Below are positions 35,005 through 44,443 of a stretch of 64,000 bases of DNA, piece by piece. The position numbers and the translations under genes were made by a program. Source of the DNA: Immundisolibacter cernigliae (GTDB lineage Bacteria; Pseudomonadota; Gammaproteobacteria; Immundisolibacterales; Immundisolibacteraceae); NCBI RefSeq assembly GCF_001697225.1, contig NZ_CP014671.1, positions 2,170,001 through 2,234,000 on the forward strand, read 5' to 3'. The notes beneath the pieces are model-generated. The model searched no databases. It saw only the letters and a list, made by a program, of their open reading frames with translations, and was not told where the DNA came from. The first letter of the stretch is position 1; the number at the start of each line of letters is the position of its first letter.

Positions 35005-36267
35005 TCAGCGCTCCCCTGGCCGCTCCGACGCAGTTGCGCCGGAGCCGGCGCCAGCAAGGGTGGCTGTGGTCAACCGCAGCCACCGATCCAGCGCCGCCGA
35101 GCCGACCATGTCCGAGGTGGTGTTCAGCAGGGAACGCCCGCGGGCAATGATCCAGTCCACGGACAGCAGCACGGCCAGCGCCTCGGTCGGCAATCCCAGT
35201 CCACCCAGCACCAGCGTCAGCGCGACCACGCCGGCCTCCGGCACGCCGGCCACACCCATCGCGGCCACGACGCAATACAGCGCGGCGAACACCTGTGCGC
35301 CCAGGCTCATGTCGATGCCCATGGCCTGCGCCAGCGCCAGCAGCGTGAAGCCCTCGTACAGAATGATGCCGTCGTTGTTCAGATTGGTGCCGACACAGGC
35401 CGCCAGCGTCGAGGCGCGCCGCGAAATGCCCAATCGGTCCAGTGCCCGCAGTGTCAGGGGCAGTGCCACCAGGCTGCTGTTGACGCTGAACGCGTAGAGC
35501 ACCGGCTGCGCAGCCTGATTCCAGAAGCGGCGCAGCCCGATGCGCGCGTACAGCAGCAACCAGGCGCTGTAGGTGCCCAGCACATGCACTGCCATGCCCA
35601 GCAGGCACAGGGCGACGTACTGTCCAAGGCCGGTGAACGACGCCAGCCCGTGCTCGGCAGTCACCTTGGCGCTGGCGCAAAACACCGCCAGCGGGACCAG
35701 CTTGACGATCCAGATCAGCAGCGTCTCCCACACGTCCCGCAGCACCGAGACCAGCACCTCGCCCTTGTCCATCAGTGACAGGGTGTCGGCGTCCCGCGTC
35801 AGTCGCACTCGGCGCCAGGCAAAGCCGAACGCAATCGCTACCATCACCAGCGGCATGATGCTGTTGTCCACGAAGGGCTGAACAACGCTGCCGGGCAACT
35901 GCCGGGCGAGCAGGTCGCCAAGATCGATCGGCCGCAGGGTGGCTGCAGAGGCGCTGATCAAGGGCCGCAAGTACTGGCCCGGCTGCAGCGCATTGGCCAG
36001 CGCGATGCCAATGGCGATTGCCAGAGTGGCGTTGATCAACGCGATCGTCAGCAACTTCAGGAAATCCGTACCGGCCACGCGAAAGCGCAAGATCGCCTCC
36101 AGCACGGCGAAAAACACCAGTGGCGTGGCGGCTGCCTTGATCAGTTGCAGTACCCACTTTGCGACCGGCGCCAGCGCCGGTGCGCTGGCCGGATCGGCCA
36201 GTCCGAATGCCGCCCCGGCAAGCAAGGCAATGATGACGAGGCCTACGTTGCCGAGCAGCTTTTTCAT
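35005..36267 (-). CDS. Dicarboxylate/amino acid:cation symporter (DAACS family)
   Basis: A 420-residue inner-membrane transporter of the GltP/DctA type. The conserved substrate-site segments are visible: NSSLVALPLTLRALDRLG, ACVGTNLNNDGIILYEGF, AAMGVAGVPEAGVVALTLVL, and the Asp-containing DWIIARGRSLLNTTSDMVGS near the C-terminus. It probably imports acidic amino acids or C4-dicarboxylates with Na+ or H+. The ATG at 36267 starts the typical MKKLLGN. The next gene upstream is 350 bp away. Confidence 0.92.
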   Translation of the reverse strand: MKKLLGNVGLVIIALLAGAAFGLADPASAPALAPVAKWVLQLIKAAATPLVFFAVLEAILRFRVAGTDFLKLLTIALINATLAIAIGIALANALQPGQYLRPLISASAATLRPIDLGDLLARQLPGSVVQPFVDNSIMPLVMVAIAFGFAWRRVRLTRDADTLSLMDKGEVLVSVLRDVWETLLIWIVKLVPLAVFCASAKVTAEHGLASFTGLGQYVALCLLGMAVHVLGTYSAWLLLYARIGLRRFWNQAAQPVLYAFSVNSSLVALPLTLRALDRLGISRRASTLAACVGTNLNNDGIILYEGFTLLALAQAMGIDMSLGAQVFAALYCVVAAMGVAGVPEAGVVALTLVLGGLGLPTEALAVLLSVDWIIARGRSLLNTTSDMVGSAALDRWLRLTTATLAGAGSGATASERPGER

Positions 36268-36616
36268 GAAATGGCGGGGTCCGGTACGAGTTGAAGCGGC
36301 CAGGAAATTCAGGCGCCCGGCGGCCCGGCTCGGCAAGCTTGCGTTCCGTGCAAGATCCCGCCCGACACCGGCGCGGCCCGCACCGGCACCAAGCCCTGCG
36401 CAAGTTGGCCGATCTGGTCGCAGGGATTGCGCGCCGTGTGCGCCAGCGCGTCGAGCCAGAAACCGGACCCCTTGCCTTCGTGTCCTGTCTTCGGCTGGCA
36501 AGCGGCAGCAAGCCCTTGCCGTGATGAGGCCCGGCGTAGTCCGCGACGTTCTGGCGATGCGTTCTGCGGATTCCGCCGCGCACCGACTGCCGGCTGCCTG
36601 CCGGACTGGACGGGAC
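36268..36616. other. Intergenic stretch without recognisable features
   Basis: About 350 bp between the symporter and the acyl-CoA ligase genes, both on the minus strand. Short open frames occur on both strands but read as Arg/Ala/Pro-rich shadows. I see no RNA gene, repeat or clear promoter. Confidence 0.6.
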
Positions 36617-38401
36617 TCATGCCCGATACAGTGCCTCGATGACATCGCCGTACCGTTCAGCCAACTTGCCGCGCCGCGCCTTCTGGGTGGCGGTAAGCAG
36701 ACCATTGGCTTCGGTCCATTCCTCCAGCGTCAGGTGCACGCGGCGCAGCCGGGCATAGCCGGGAAAGGCGTGCAGCGCGGTCTCGACGCGTGCTAGCACG
36801 GCTTGTTCGGCGCGCGGGTCGGCCAAAGAGGTCGGAGCATCGGCATCCAGCCCGAGTTCGGCGGCAAGCTCCGCCCACGGTTTGCGATGCAGTGCCAGTA
36901 TGGCGGCCAGATACGGCCGGCCCTCGCCGACCAGCAGCGCCTGGTGGATCAGCGGGTCGAGCATCAGCGCGTGTTCGATGTCTACCGGCGGCACTTTCTC
37001 GCCGTTGGCGAGCACGATGATGTCCTTCAGGCGGCCGGTGATGTACCAGTGGCGGCCCCGCTGGGCGGCGATGTCGCCGGTGTGCAGCCAGCCGTCGGCA
37101 TCGATCACCGCGGCGCTGGCTTCGACGTCGTGCCAGTAGCCGGCCATCACGCCGGGGCTTTTGGCGAGCAGTTCGTCGCCCGCACCGAGGCGCAGTTGCA
37201 CCTCCGGCAGCGGCAGGCCGACGCTGTCCGGTCGGTTGTCATCCAGCGTGTTGACGGTGAGCACGGGGCTGGCTTCGGTCAGGCCATAGCCCTGCAGCAG
37301 CGGCAGGCCGAGGCTGATGAACAGCCGCGCCACGTCGGGCGGCAGGGCGGCGCCGCCGCAGATGGCCACGCGCAGCCGGCCACCGAGGCGATCGAGCACC
37401 GGCCGCGCCACGAGGCGGCGCAGCAGCGGCAGGGCGGCGAGCAGCGGCGTGCCGCGCGCCCGGCCCTGTGCGCGCTCGAAATCCCGCCAGCCGAGCTCGA
37501 GCGCCGCATCGAACAGCCGGCGCACCGGCCGCGGGCGCTTGGCGATGCCGTCCCGGATGGCGACGGCGCTGCGCTCGAACACGCGCGGCACGCTCACCAG
37601 CACGGTCGGGCGCACGGCCACCAGATCGTCCGCCAGGTGCTGGATGCCGCGTCCGAAGGCGACCGTGGCGCCGGCCAACAGCGGCAGGTAGTAGCCGATG
37701 GTGCGCTCGAGCGTGTGCGACAGCGGCAGGAAGGACAGGAACAAATCATCCGGCGTGACCGGCACCATGGATTCCGCCGCGGCGGCATTCCAGAGCATGT
37801 TGCGATGACTCAGCATCACGCCCTTGGGCCGGCCGGTGGTGCCGGAGGTGTAGACGATGCTGGCCAGCGCCTCGCCGTCGCTGCACTCCACCGCAAACTC
37901 GTCCTGCGCCGGCAGCCAGTGGTTCAGCGACAGCACCCGGTCGTCATCGGCCTCGCCCTGCGCCAGTACCACCCGCTGCAGGGCGCCCAGGTACCCGTGC
38001 GGCAGCAGCGCCTGCCACTGGTCGGCGCTTTCGGTCAGCAGCAGGGCGGCGCCGGAGTGCTCCAGCACGTAGGCGGCGTTGTCCGGCCGGTCGTCGCGGT
38101 AGATGGGCACGGTCACCAGGCCGAGCGCCAGTGCAGCCTGGTCGAAACACGCCCAGTCCGGGCCGTTGGGCAGCATCACCGCCACCCGCGATCCGGCCGG
38201 CAGATGCTCGTTGCGCAGCGCGGCCTGAAAACGGCCGACGCGCCGCGCGACCTCGCGCCAGCTCAGCGCCTGCCATGCGTCGCCCACGAAATGGCGGTAG
38301 GCGACACCATCCGGGCTGCGCGCCAGGCGCTCGCGCAGCAGGCCGGCGAGCGTGCCGGCCTGCTGCCAGGGGATGGCGGCGTGCGGTGCGCTGCCGGTCA
38401 C
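36617..38401 (-). CDS. AMP-dependent long-chain acyl-CoA synthetase
   Basis: Activates fatty or other carboxylic acids to CoA thioesters via an acyl-adenylate. The 594-residue protein has the P-loop YTSGTTGRPKGVM near 190, GYGLTEASPVL, the hinge ITGRLKDIIVLANGE, and a C-terminal Lys in the ATQKARRGKL segment that probably serves adenylation. It overlaps fadE by 4 bp, so the pair probably feeds beta-oxidation. The chain-length preference cannot be read from sequence. Confidence 0.93.
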   Translation of the reverse strand: MTGSAPHAAIPWQQAGTLAGLLRERLARSPDGVAYRHFVGDAWQALSWREVARRVGRFQAALRNEHLPAGSRVAVMLPNGPDWACFDQAALALGLVTVPIYRDDRPDNAAYVLEHSGAALLLTESADQWQALLPHGYLGALQRVVLAQGEADDDRVLSLNHWLPAQDEFAVECSDGEALASIVYTSGTTGRPKGVMLSHRNMLWNAAAAESMVPVTPDDLFLSFLPLSHTLERTIGYYLPLLAGATVAFGRGIQHLADDLVAVRPTVLVSVPRVFERSAVAIRDGIAKRPRPVRRLFDAALELGWRDFERAQGRARGTPLLAALPLLRRLVARPVLDRLGGRLRVAICGGAALPPDVARLFISLGLPLLQGYGLTEASPVLTVNTLDDNRPDSVGLPLPEVQLRLGAGDELLAKSPGVMAGYWHDVEASAAVIDADGWLHTGDIAAQRGRHWYITGRLKDIIVLANGEKVPPVDIEHALMLDPLIHQALLVGEGRPYLAAILALHRKPWAELAAELGLDADAPTSLADPRAEQAVLARVETALHAFPGYARLRRVHLTLEEWTEANGLLTATQKARRGKLAERYGDVIEALYRA

Positions 38402-40830
38402 GCGGTAGCGGAGCGCGCGAAGCTGTCGGCCGGGAAGGCGTCGACGGCGATGATCTCGCGCACCAGCGCCTGGTAGTCCGCCAGCACTGCCGCCTCGCCG
38501 GCGTCCAGTACGCCGGCGTCCTGCGCCTGGGCCAGCACGTCCTCGTCAGCCGACAGGGCGCCGGCCTTGAGCGCGCCGCGCAGCTTGCGCTGTGCCTGGC
38601 CGGCGAGGTCGGCCTGTTCGATGGCCAGCTCCAGCCGGCCGGTGGCCTCGGCCGGGTCGCGCGTGAGGTAAATGCCGCCCGTCAGTCGGTCGCGTGCCTC
38701 GCCCGGCGCGAGCAGCAATTCCGCCACCTGCTTGTCCAGCGCATCGTCCGGTCCGCGGGTGGGCCGGCCGGCCGGGAATATCAGCCAACGCAGCAGGCAA
38801 CCGAGCGCACGGTTCGGGTAGTTGGCGAACAGGCCATCAAAGGCGCTGGCCATGCGCGCCAGGCAATCGTCCATCGCCCAGCGCAGCAGCGGTAGATCGT
38901 CCTGCGGCTGGCCCTGCTGCGCGTGCCGCCACAGCACGGCGCTGGCCAGGTACAGCTCCGACAGCACGTCGCCCAGGCGCGCCGACAGGCGCTCGCGGCG
39001 TTTCAGATCACCGCCCACGACCAGCATGGTGATGTCCGCGGCCAGCGCAAAGGCGGCGCTCATCCAGGACAGGCGCTGCTGGTAGCGGCCGAGCGGGCCG
39101 TCGCTGGGCACCTGCGCCAGACGGCCCCGACTCAGACCCAGCCACAGGCTGCGCGCGGCGTTGCCCAGCAGGTAGGCGCCGTGCGCCAGCAGCAGCGGAT
39201 CGAAGCGCTCCAGCGCCAGGTCGGCGTCTTCCTCCTGCGCGGCCTGCATCTCGTCCAGCACGTAGGGGTGGGCGCGCACCGCGCCCTGGCCGAAGATGAT
39301 CAGGCTGCGGGTCAGGATGTTGGCGCCCTCGACCGTGATCGCCACCGGCATGATCTGGTAGTAGCGGCCCAGGAAATTGCGCGGCCCGAGCATGATGCCG
39401 CTGCCGGCCTGCACGTCCATGGCATCGCTGACCACACGCCGGCCGCGCTCGGTGAGGTGGTATTTGAGGATGGCCGTCACCACGGCTGGCCGCTCGCCCT
39501 CGTCGAGTGCGTACAGCGTCAGGCGGCGGGCCGCATCCATCTGGTAGCACTGGCCGCCAATGCGGGCCAGGGCCTCCTGCACGCCCTCGAAGCGGCCGAT
39601 CGGCAGCCCGAACTGCTCGCGCACGCGGGCATAGGCGCCGGTGTGGCGGGCGGCCACCTTGGCCACGCCGGTGGACAGCGCCGGCAGCGAGATGCCGCGG
39701 CCCTCAGACAGGCAGCTGACCAGCATCTGCCAGCCGCGGCCGATGCCGGCCTCGCCGCCGATGATCCACTCCAGCGGCGCGAACACGTCCCGGCCGTGCA
39801 GCGGGCCATTCTGGAACGGCACGTCGAGCGGCAAGTGGCGCTCGCCGCGGGTCACGCCGGGCGTGTCGGCCGGCAGCAGCAGCACCGTGATGCCACGCTC
39901 GAGCGCGCCGCCCAGCAGGCGGTCCGGATCGCGCAGCGTGAAGGCCAGACCGATCAGCGTCGCCACCGGACCCAGGGTGATGTAGCGCTTCTCGAAGCTC
40001 AGGCGCACGCCGAGCACCTCCTCGCCCGCATGCTGCCCGCGGCAGACCACGCCCACATCCGGCAGCGCCCCAGCATCCGAGCCGGCCTGCGGACCGGTCA
40101 GGGCAAAGCAGGGAATGTCCTGGCCGCTGGCCAGACGCGGCAGGTAATGATCCTTTTGCGCCTGTGTTCCGTAATGGCGGATCAACTCGGCCGGGCCTAG
40201 CGAATTGGGCACCATGACGGTGATGGCGGCGGTCACGCTGCGGCTGGCGAGCTTCATCACCACGGCCGAATGCGCGCGGTGGCTGAACCCCTTGCCGCCG
40301 AACTGCGGCGGGATGATCAGCCCGAAGAAGCCTTCCTCGCGCAGCGTCTGCCACACGGCCGGCGGCAGATCGGCATCGACGTGCGTGATGCGCCAGTCGT
40401 CCAGCTGCCCGCACAGCCGCTCGACCGGACCGTCCAGAAAGGCCTGCTCCTCGTCGCTCAGTGGCGGATCGGCAAAGCCGCCGAGCCGTTCCCAGTCCGG
40501 CTGGCCGGAGAACAGCTCGCGCTCCCACCACACGCTGCCGGCCTGCATCGCCTCGCGCTCGGTGTCCGACAGCGGCGGCAGCTGCTGGCGGTAGAAGTCC
40601 AGCACGCGCGCGGTCACATACTCGCGTCGCCAGTCATCGGCAAACAGCAGTGCGGTCACGGCCAGCCACAGCAGCCACAGCGGCAGTGCCAGCCACCACG
40701 ACAGGCCGCTGACGCTCGCCAGCAGGAGTGTGGCGCCCATGACGGCGGTGGCCGGCGTTCGCGCCAGTTGTCGATACGCCACCGCGCTGCCGACCAGCAG
40801 CAGCACCAGCAGCCACAGCACGGCGGTCAT
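38398..40830 (-). CDS. fadE: Acyl-CoA dehydrogenase FadE
   Basis: First dehydrogenation step of beta-oxidation in gammaproteobacteria. The 810-residue length matches FadE with its extra N-terminal membrane segment (LWLLVLLLVGSAVAYRQ) and C-terminal DUF1974 domain. Core acyl-CoA dehydrogenase motifs are FALTGPQAGSDAGALPD, EKRYITLGPVATLIGLAF, and the DVQAGSGIMLGPRNFLGRYYQ region. It overlaps the downstream ligase gene and diverges from the isochorismatase-like gene. Confidence 0.96.
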   Translation of the reverse strand: MTAVLWLLVLLLVGSAVAYRQLARTPATAVMGATLLLASVSGLSWWLALPLWLLWLAVTALLFADDWRREYVTARVLDFYRQQLPPLSDTEREAMQAGSVWWERELFSGQPDWERLGGFADPPLSDEEQAFLDGPVERLCGQLDDWRITHVDADLPPAVWQTLREEGFFGLIIPPQFGGKGFSHRAHSAVVMKLASRSVTAAITVMVPNSLGPAELIRHYGTQAQKDHYLPRLASGQDIPCFALTGPQAGSDAGALPDVGVVCRGQHAGEEVLGVRLSFEKRYITLGPVATLIGLAFTLRDPDRLLGGALERGITVLLLPADTPGVTRGERHLPLDVPFQNGPLHGRDVFAPLEWIIGGEAGIGRGWQMLVSCLSEGRGISLPALSTGVAKVAARHTGAYARVREQFGLPIGRFEGVQEALARIGGQCYQMDAARRLTLYALDEGERPAVVTAILKYHLTERGRRVVSDAMDVQAGSGIMLGPRNFLGRYYQIMPVAITVEGANILTRSLIIFGQGAVRAHPYVLDEMQAAQEEDADLALERFDPLLLAHGAYLLGNAARSLWLGLSRGRLAQVPSDGPLGRYQQRLSWMSAAFALAADITMLVVGGDLKRRERLSARLGDVLSELYLASAVLWRHAQQGQPQDDLPLLRWAMDDCLARMASAFDGLFANYPNRALGCLLRWLIFPAGRPTRGPDDALDKQVAELLLAPGEARDRLTGGIYLTRDPAEATGRLELAIEQADLAGQAQRKLRGALKAGALSADEDVLAQAQDAGVLDAGEAAVLADYQALVREIIAVDAFPADSFARSATA

Positions 40831-40925
40831 TGGCCGCCTCGTGTTGATTGCCGGGCCGGGGTGCGACCCCTACAATCCGATCGACCGTTCAGGTGAGCAA
40901 GCCAACCACAGGCCACGGAAAATCC

Positions 40926-41537
40926 ATGACCCTCAGCATCGACAAGTCCAAGACCGCCCTGCTGGTCATGGACGTGCAAAACGACATCACGCATCCGGAT
41001 TCCCCCATGGCACAGCAACTGGGCTTCGCCGGCATGATCCAGCAGACCGGCATGCTCAACAAGCTGCGCGGCCTGATGGACGCCTGCCGGCAGAAAGGCG
41101 TGCCGGTGATCCACGTGCTGATCGATCTTGAGGGCGGCGTGCAGCCGCGCATGCCGCACCGCGGCGCGTTCTTCCAAATGGTCGGCGGCGGCAAGGTGTG
41201 CAAGCGCGGCACCTGGGGCGGCGATCCGGCCGAACAGGTCAAGCCGCTGCCGGGCGAGAGCGTGGTCTACAAGTGCATCTTCAGCGCCTTCGTGAGTTCC
41301 GGCCTGCAGGAGCTGCTCGACGGCCGCGGCATCACGGACCTGATTCTGAGCGGCGTCAGCACCGACGCGGTGGTTGAATCCACAGCCTGGGACGCCAACG
41401 ACCGCGGCTACAGCAACATCCTGGCCGAGGACTGCTGCGTGTGCGGCTCGCAGGAGGCGCACGAGATCAGCGTGCGGCGCATGGCCGGGCGCCTGGACAT
41501 TGCGACCGCCGACCAGATCATCGCCGCGCTGGGCTGA
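40926..41537 (+). CDS. Isochorismatase-like family protein lacking the cysteine nucleophile
   Basis: A 203-residue alpha/beta protein of the cysteine hydrolase superfamily. Asp16 (ALLVMDVQND) and Lys116 (VVYKCIFSAF) of the usual triad are present, but the Cys of GVxTNxCVE is Val149 (SGVSTDAVVE). True isochorismatases also lack this Cys, so amidase activity is unlikely and vinyl-ether hydrolysis or another role is possible. The next gene, 77 bp downstream, is a Rieske oxygenase alpha subunit, suggesting a shared catabolic role. Confidence 0.85.
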   Translation: MTLSIDKSKTALLVMDVQNDITHPDSPMAQQLGFAGMIQQTGMLNKLRGLMDACRQKGVPVIHVLIDLEGGVQPRMPHRGAFFQMVGGGKVCKRGTWGGDPAEQVKPLPGESVVYKCIFSAFVSSGLQELLDGRGITDLILSGVSTDAVVESTAWDANDRGYSNILAEDCCVCGSQEAHEISVRRMAGRLDIATADQIIAALG

Positions 41538-41614
41538 GCGCCGGCCGCGTCAGCAAACTTCACCCGCCAGAGGCCGGCACAGACCGGCCCGGCCTTTGCA
41601 ACGAGGAGTGGAAC

Positions 41615-42949
41615 ATGGACCAGATCACCGACCGCGACGGCCTGAAACTCGCCGAACTGCTCGACTGCGTGCAGGACGCCCCGGACCAGGGTCGCTTCGA
41701 GGTGGCGCGGCGCATCTTTGCCGACCCGGCCATCTTCGAACTCGAAATGCGCAACATCTTCGAGTCGACCTGGGTCTACCTGGCCCACGAGAGCCAGATC
41801 CCGAACGCCAACGACTTCGTGGCCGCCCGCATTGGCCGCAAGCCGGTGCTGGTCACGCGCGGCGAGGACGGGCAGGTCCATGCATTCCTGAACAGCTGCT
41901 CGCACCGCGGCGCGGAGCTGACCAGCAGCAAGCGCGGCAACAAGCGCACCCTGACCTGCCCCTACCACGGCTGGGTATACGACAGCAGCGGCCACTGCGT
42001 GAACGTGGATGCCCAGCCGCGCGGCGGCTACACGGACTACTTCACCGGCCTGTCGCACGATCTGGCCAAGGTCAAGGTCGGCGTGTACCGCGGCTTCGTG
42101 TTCGGCAGCCTGAACGAAGCTGTGGAGCCGCTTGCGCAATACCTGGGCGGCTCGGCGGCAGTCATCGACGCCATGGCCGACCAATCCCCGGACGGCCTGG
42201 AGCTGATCCGCGGCGGCATCCGCTACACCTGCCGCGCCAACTGGAAGATGCAGCTGGAGAACATCGACGGCTATCACTTCTTTCCGGTGCACACCAGCTA
42301 CATCGGGCTGATCCTGGAGCGGCAAAAGAAAGCCACCAACGCCCTCAAGACCATCGACCCGACACAGATGGCCAGCCTGCCTGGCGGCAGCTACCAGTTC
42401 GAGAACGGTCACAGCATGGACTGGGGCCTGATGCCCAACGGCGACGACCGGCCGCTGGGCTTCCAGCGCGAGCGCATCACGCGCCAGTTCGGCCCCGACA
42501 AGGCGCGCTGGATGATCGACGCCGTGCGCAACCTGGTGGTGTTCCCGAACCTGCTGCTGATGGACCAGTCATCCTCGACGGTGCGCATCGTGCACCCGCT
42601 GTCGGTCGATCAGACCCTGATTGAGGTGTACTGCGTGGCGCCCAAGGGTGAGCCAAAAGCCGCGCGCGAACGGCGGCTGCGCCAGTTCGAGGACTTCCTG
42701 GGGCCGGCGGGCCTGGCCACGCCGGACGATCAGGCGGTGATGGAAGCCTGCCAGCGTGGCTTCATGGCCTCACGCCGGCCGTATCTGCAGGGGCATTTTC
42801 GCGGCATGACGCATGTGACCGCCGGTGCCGACGACAACGCCCGCGCAATAGGGCTTGCGCCGCAGTTCAGCGGCAGCGACATCGACGATGAGACCTTCAC
42901 CCACACCCAGTACCGGCAGTGGCTGCGCCTGATGACGCAGGCGGACTGA
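41615..42949 (+). CDS. Rieske non-heme iron aromatic-ring dioxygenase, alpha subunit
   Basis: A 444-residue oxygenase component. The Rieske cluster ligands are Cys95-His97 and Cys115-His118 (CSHRG, CPYHGW). The mononuclear iron site is His221 and His226 with bridging Asp218 (ENIDGYHFFPVH). It resembles benzoate/anthranilate-type alpha subunits. No beta subunit, ferredoxin or reductase gene adjoins it, so it is an orphan that must borrow partners or act as an alpha-only oxygenase. The ATG at 41615 is preceded by ACGAGGAGT. Substrate unknown. Confidence 0.92.
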   Translation: MDQITDRDGLKLAELLDCVQDAPDQGRFEVARRIFADPAIFELEMRNIFESTWVYLAHESQIPNANDFVAARIGRKPVLVTRGEDGQVHAFLNSCSHRGAELTSSKRGNKRTLTCPYHGWVYDSSGHCVNVDAQPRGGYTDYFTGLSHDLAKVKVGVYRGFVFGSLNEAVEPLAQYLGGSAAVIDAMADQSPDGLELIRGGIRYTCRANWKMQLENIDGYHFFPVHTSYIGLILERQKKATNALKTIDPTQMASLPGGSYQFENGHSMDWGLMPNGDDRPLGFQRERITRQFGPDKARWMIDAVRNLVVFPNLLLMDQSSSTVRIVHPLSVDQTLIEVYCVAPKGEPKAARERRLRQFEDFLGPAGLATPDDQAVMEACQRGFMASRRPYLQGHFRGMTHVTAGADDNARAIGLAPQFSGSDIDDETFTHTQYRQWLRLMTQAD

Positions 42950-42971
42950 TCGGCCCGGCGCGTATCGTGAA

Positions 42972-43730
42972 TCAGGATCCGGCGGTCTTGAGGGTTCCTG
43001 TCAGGCGGCGGTAGCGGTCCAGGTCCGCTTCGAAGCGGGCCCGCACGGCCAGTTGTTCGGCCCGCGTCCGCTCGGCGGCCTGCTCCTGACCGGCCAAATC
43101 GGCCGCCGTCCGGGCGCGGGCCTGCACCAGCGAATCCGGCGGTTGGCGACCGGCCGCGATGTGCTCCTGAGCTGTCGCGTCCATCTGCGCAAGGTTCCGG
43201 CGCAGATGGCCGATGGTGTTGTCGGCGGTGCGCAGGATAAGGTCCAGGCTCTCCAGCTTCATGTCACGCAGATGCGCCAGGTCGGTCTCGTCCGCGTAGG
43301 TTTCCAGCAGCATCCGGTCGCGGTTTCGCCGCTCGGCGATGTCTCGTTGCCGCGCCTGTTCGGCCCTGCTGTTGGCCGCTTCGGCCACGGCTGCCGTGCG
43401 GCGCTCGACGGCCTGCCGGGCCAGTTGCTCGGCACTGGGCGCCGGCGGGATCACGTTCAGCCGCTTCAGGCTGCGACTGTCCAGAACCTCATAACCGGCC
43501 TGTGCCTGGCCGGGCGGCAGATTGGTGCCGATGTGCATCACCCCGCGCTCGTCGCGGTAGCGGAAAAGGCGCCCTGCATCGACGGCCTGCGCGTTTGTGC
43601 ACAAGACAGCCAGCAGCAGCCATGCGATCCCGCGTACTTCAGCTCGAGCCGTAGCGGGCCCGGTAGGCGCGGATGTCTGCAGCCGCTGCGTGTTGCGAAT
43701 CTTCTTCAAGAAATTGCACCAGTTGCTCAA
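42972..43730 (-). CDS. DUF4124-like exported protein, paralogue 1
   Basis: A periplasmic-looking protein with the hydrophobic stretch [15 protein letters not shown], then a DUF4124-like segment ([30 protein letters not shown]) and a long Arg/Ala/Glu-rich coiled coil. It is a clear paralogue of the gene at 44444. The start is unclear: the only upstream ATG (43730) puts about 30 residues inside pyrE in another frame, and no ATG, GTG or TTG precedes the signal-like stretch closely. The true start or a small lesion there is unresolved. Function unknown. Confidence 0.7.
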   Translation of the reverse strand: MSNWCNFLKKIRNTQRLQTSAPTGPATARAEVRGIAWLLLAVLCTNAQAVDAGRLFRYRDERGVMHIGTNLPPGQAQAGYEVLDSRSLKRLNVIPPAPSAEQLARQAVERRTAAVAEAANSRAEQARQRDIAERRNRDRMLLETYADETDLAHLRDMKLESLDLILRTADNTIGHLRRNLAQMDATAQEHIAAGRQPPDSLVQARARTAADLAGQEQAAERTRAEQLAVRARFEADLDRYRRLTGTLKTAGS

Positions 43731-44280
43731 GCCCTGCCACCGCGATCACCGGCACGCCGTGGCGCGCCGTTACCTCGGCCACTGCCGAACGCTCACCCTG
43801 ACCGCGCTCCTGCCGGTCGAGCGCCACCAGTACCGTTGCCAGCTCGGCCCCGGCGGCGCCAATCAGGCCCGCCGAGTGCTGCACCGACAGGCCCGACGAA
43901 ATCACGTCATCCACCACCACCACCCGGCCGACCAGGGGTGCACCGACGATCACGCCGCCCTCGCCATGGTCCTTGGCCTCCTTGCGATCGAACGCAAAGG
44001 GCACATCCCGGCCATGCTCGCCGGCCAGCGCGATGGCTGTGGCCGCCACCAGCGGAATGCCCTTGTAGGCGGGCCCGAACAGCATGTCGAAGGCCACCCC
44101 CGAGCGCACCAGCGCCGCCGCGTAGAAACCGCCCAGGCGGCGCAGGCTCGCGCCACTGTTGAACAGTCCTGCGTTAAAGAAATACGGACTGTTTCGGCCA
44201 GACTTTAGGATGAACTGCCCAAATTTCAGTACGCCGCTGCCGATGGCGAACTGGAAAAACTCGCGCTGATAAGCTTCCAC
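43639..44280 (-). CDS. pyrE: Orotate phosphoribosyltransferase
   Basis: Forms OMP from orotate and PRPP in pyrimidine synthesis. The 213-residue protein begins [22 protein letters not shown], has [18 protein letters not shown] and [11 protein letters not shown], and the PRPP-binding motif [11 protein letters not shown]. The start is a GTG at 44280 preceded by AGAAAGG. Its upstream region contains G+C-rich hairpins but no leader I can call an attenuator. Confidence 0.97.
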   Translation of the reverse strand: MEAYQREFFQFAIGSGVLKFGQFILKSGRNSPYFFNAGLFNSGASLRRLGGFYAAALVRSGVAFDMLFGPAYKGIPLVAATAIALAGEHGRDVPFAFDRKEAKDHGEGGVIVGAPLVGRVVVVDDVISSGLSVQHSAGLIGAAGAELATVLVALDRQERGQGERSAVAEVTARHGVPVIAVAGLEQLVQFLEEDSQHAAAADIRAYRARYGSS

Positions 44281-44443
44281 TTGATCTTTACCTTTCTATA
44301 ACAATTAGTTGAAGTTTCGCTCCCGCCCGCATGGCGGGGCCGGACAGCCTTGCCCCGGACGAAAAAATCCACCGGGCCGCCACCGAGCAGAAGCACTGCG
44401 TAAGTGAACGCCGGGGCGTCAGCGCTTTTCGCGCCAGCCGCGC

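Noticed and set aside
36309-36620. 103-residue minus-strand frame in the gap before the acyl-CoA ligase gene
   Set aside because: Low-complexity Arg/Ala/Gln composition, no ribosome site, no similarity I recognise.
44281-44443. pyrE attenuator or terminator
   Set aside because: Two GC hairpins exist, but there is no leader peptide with a U-tract in the right position.
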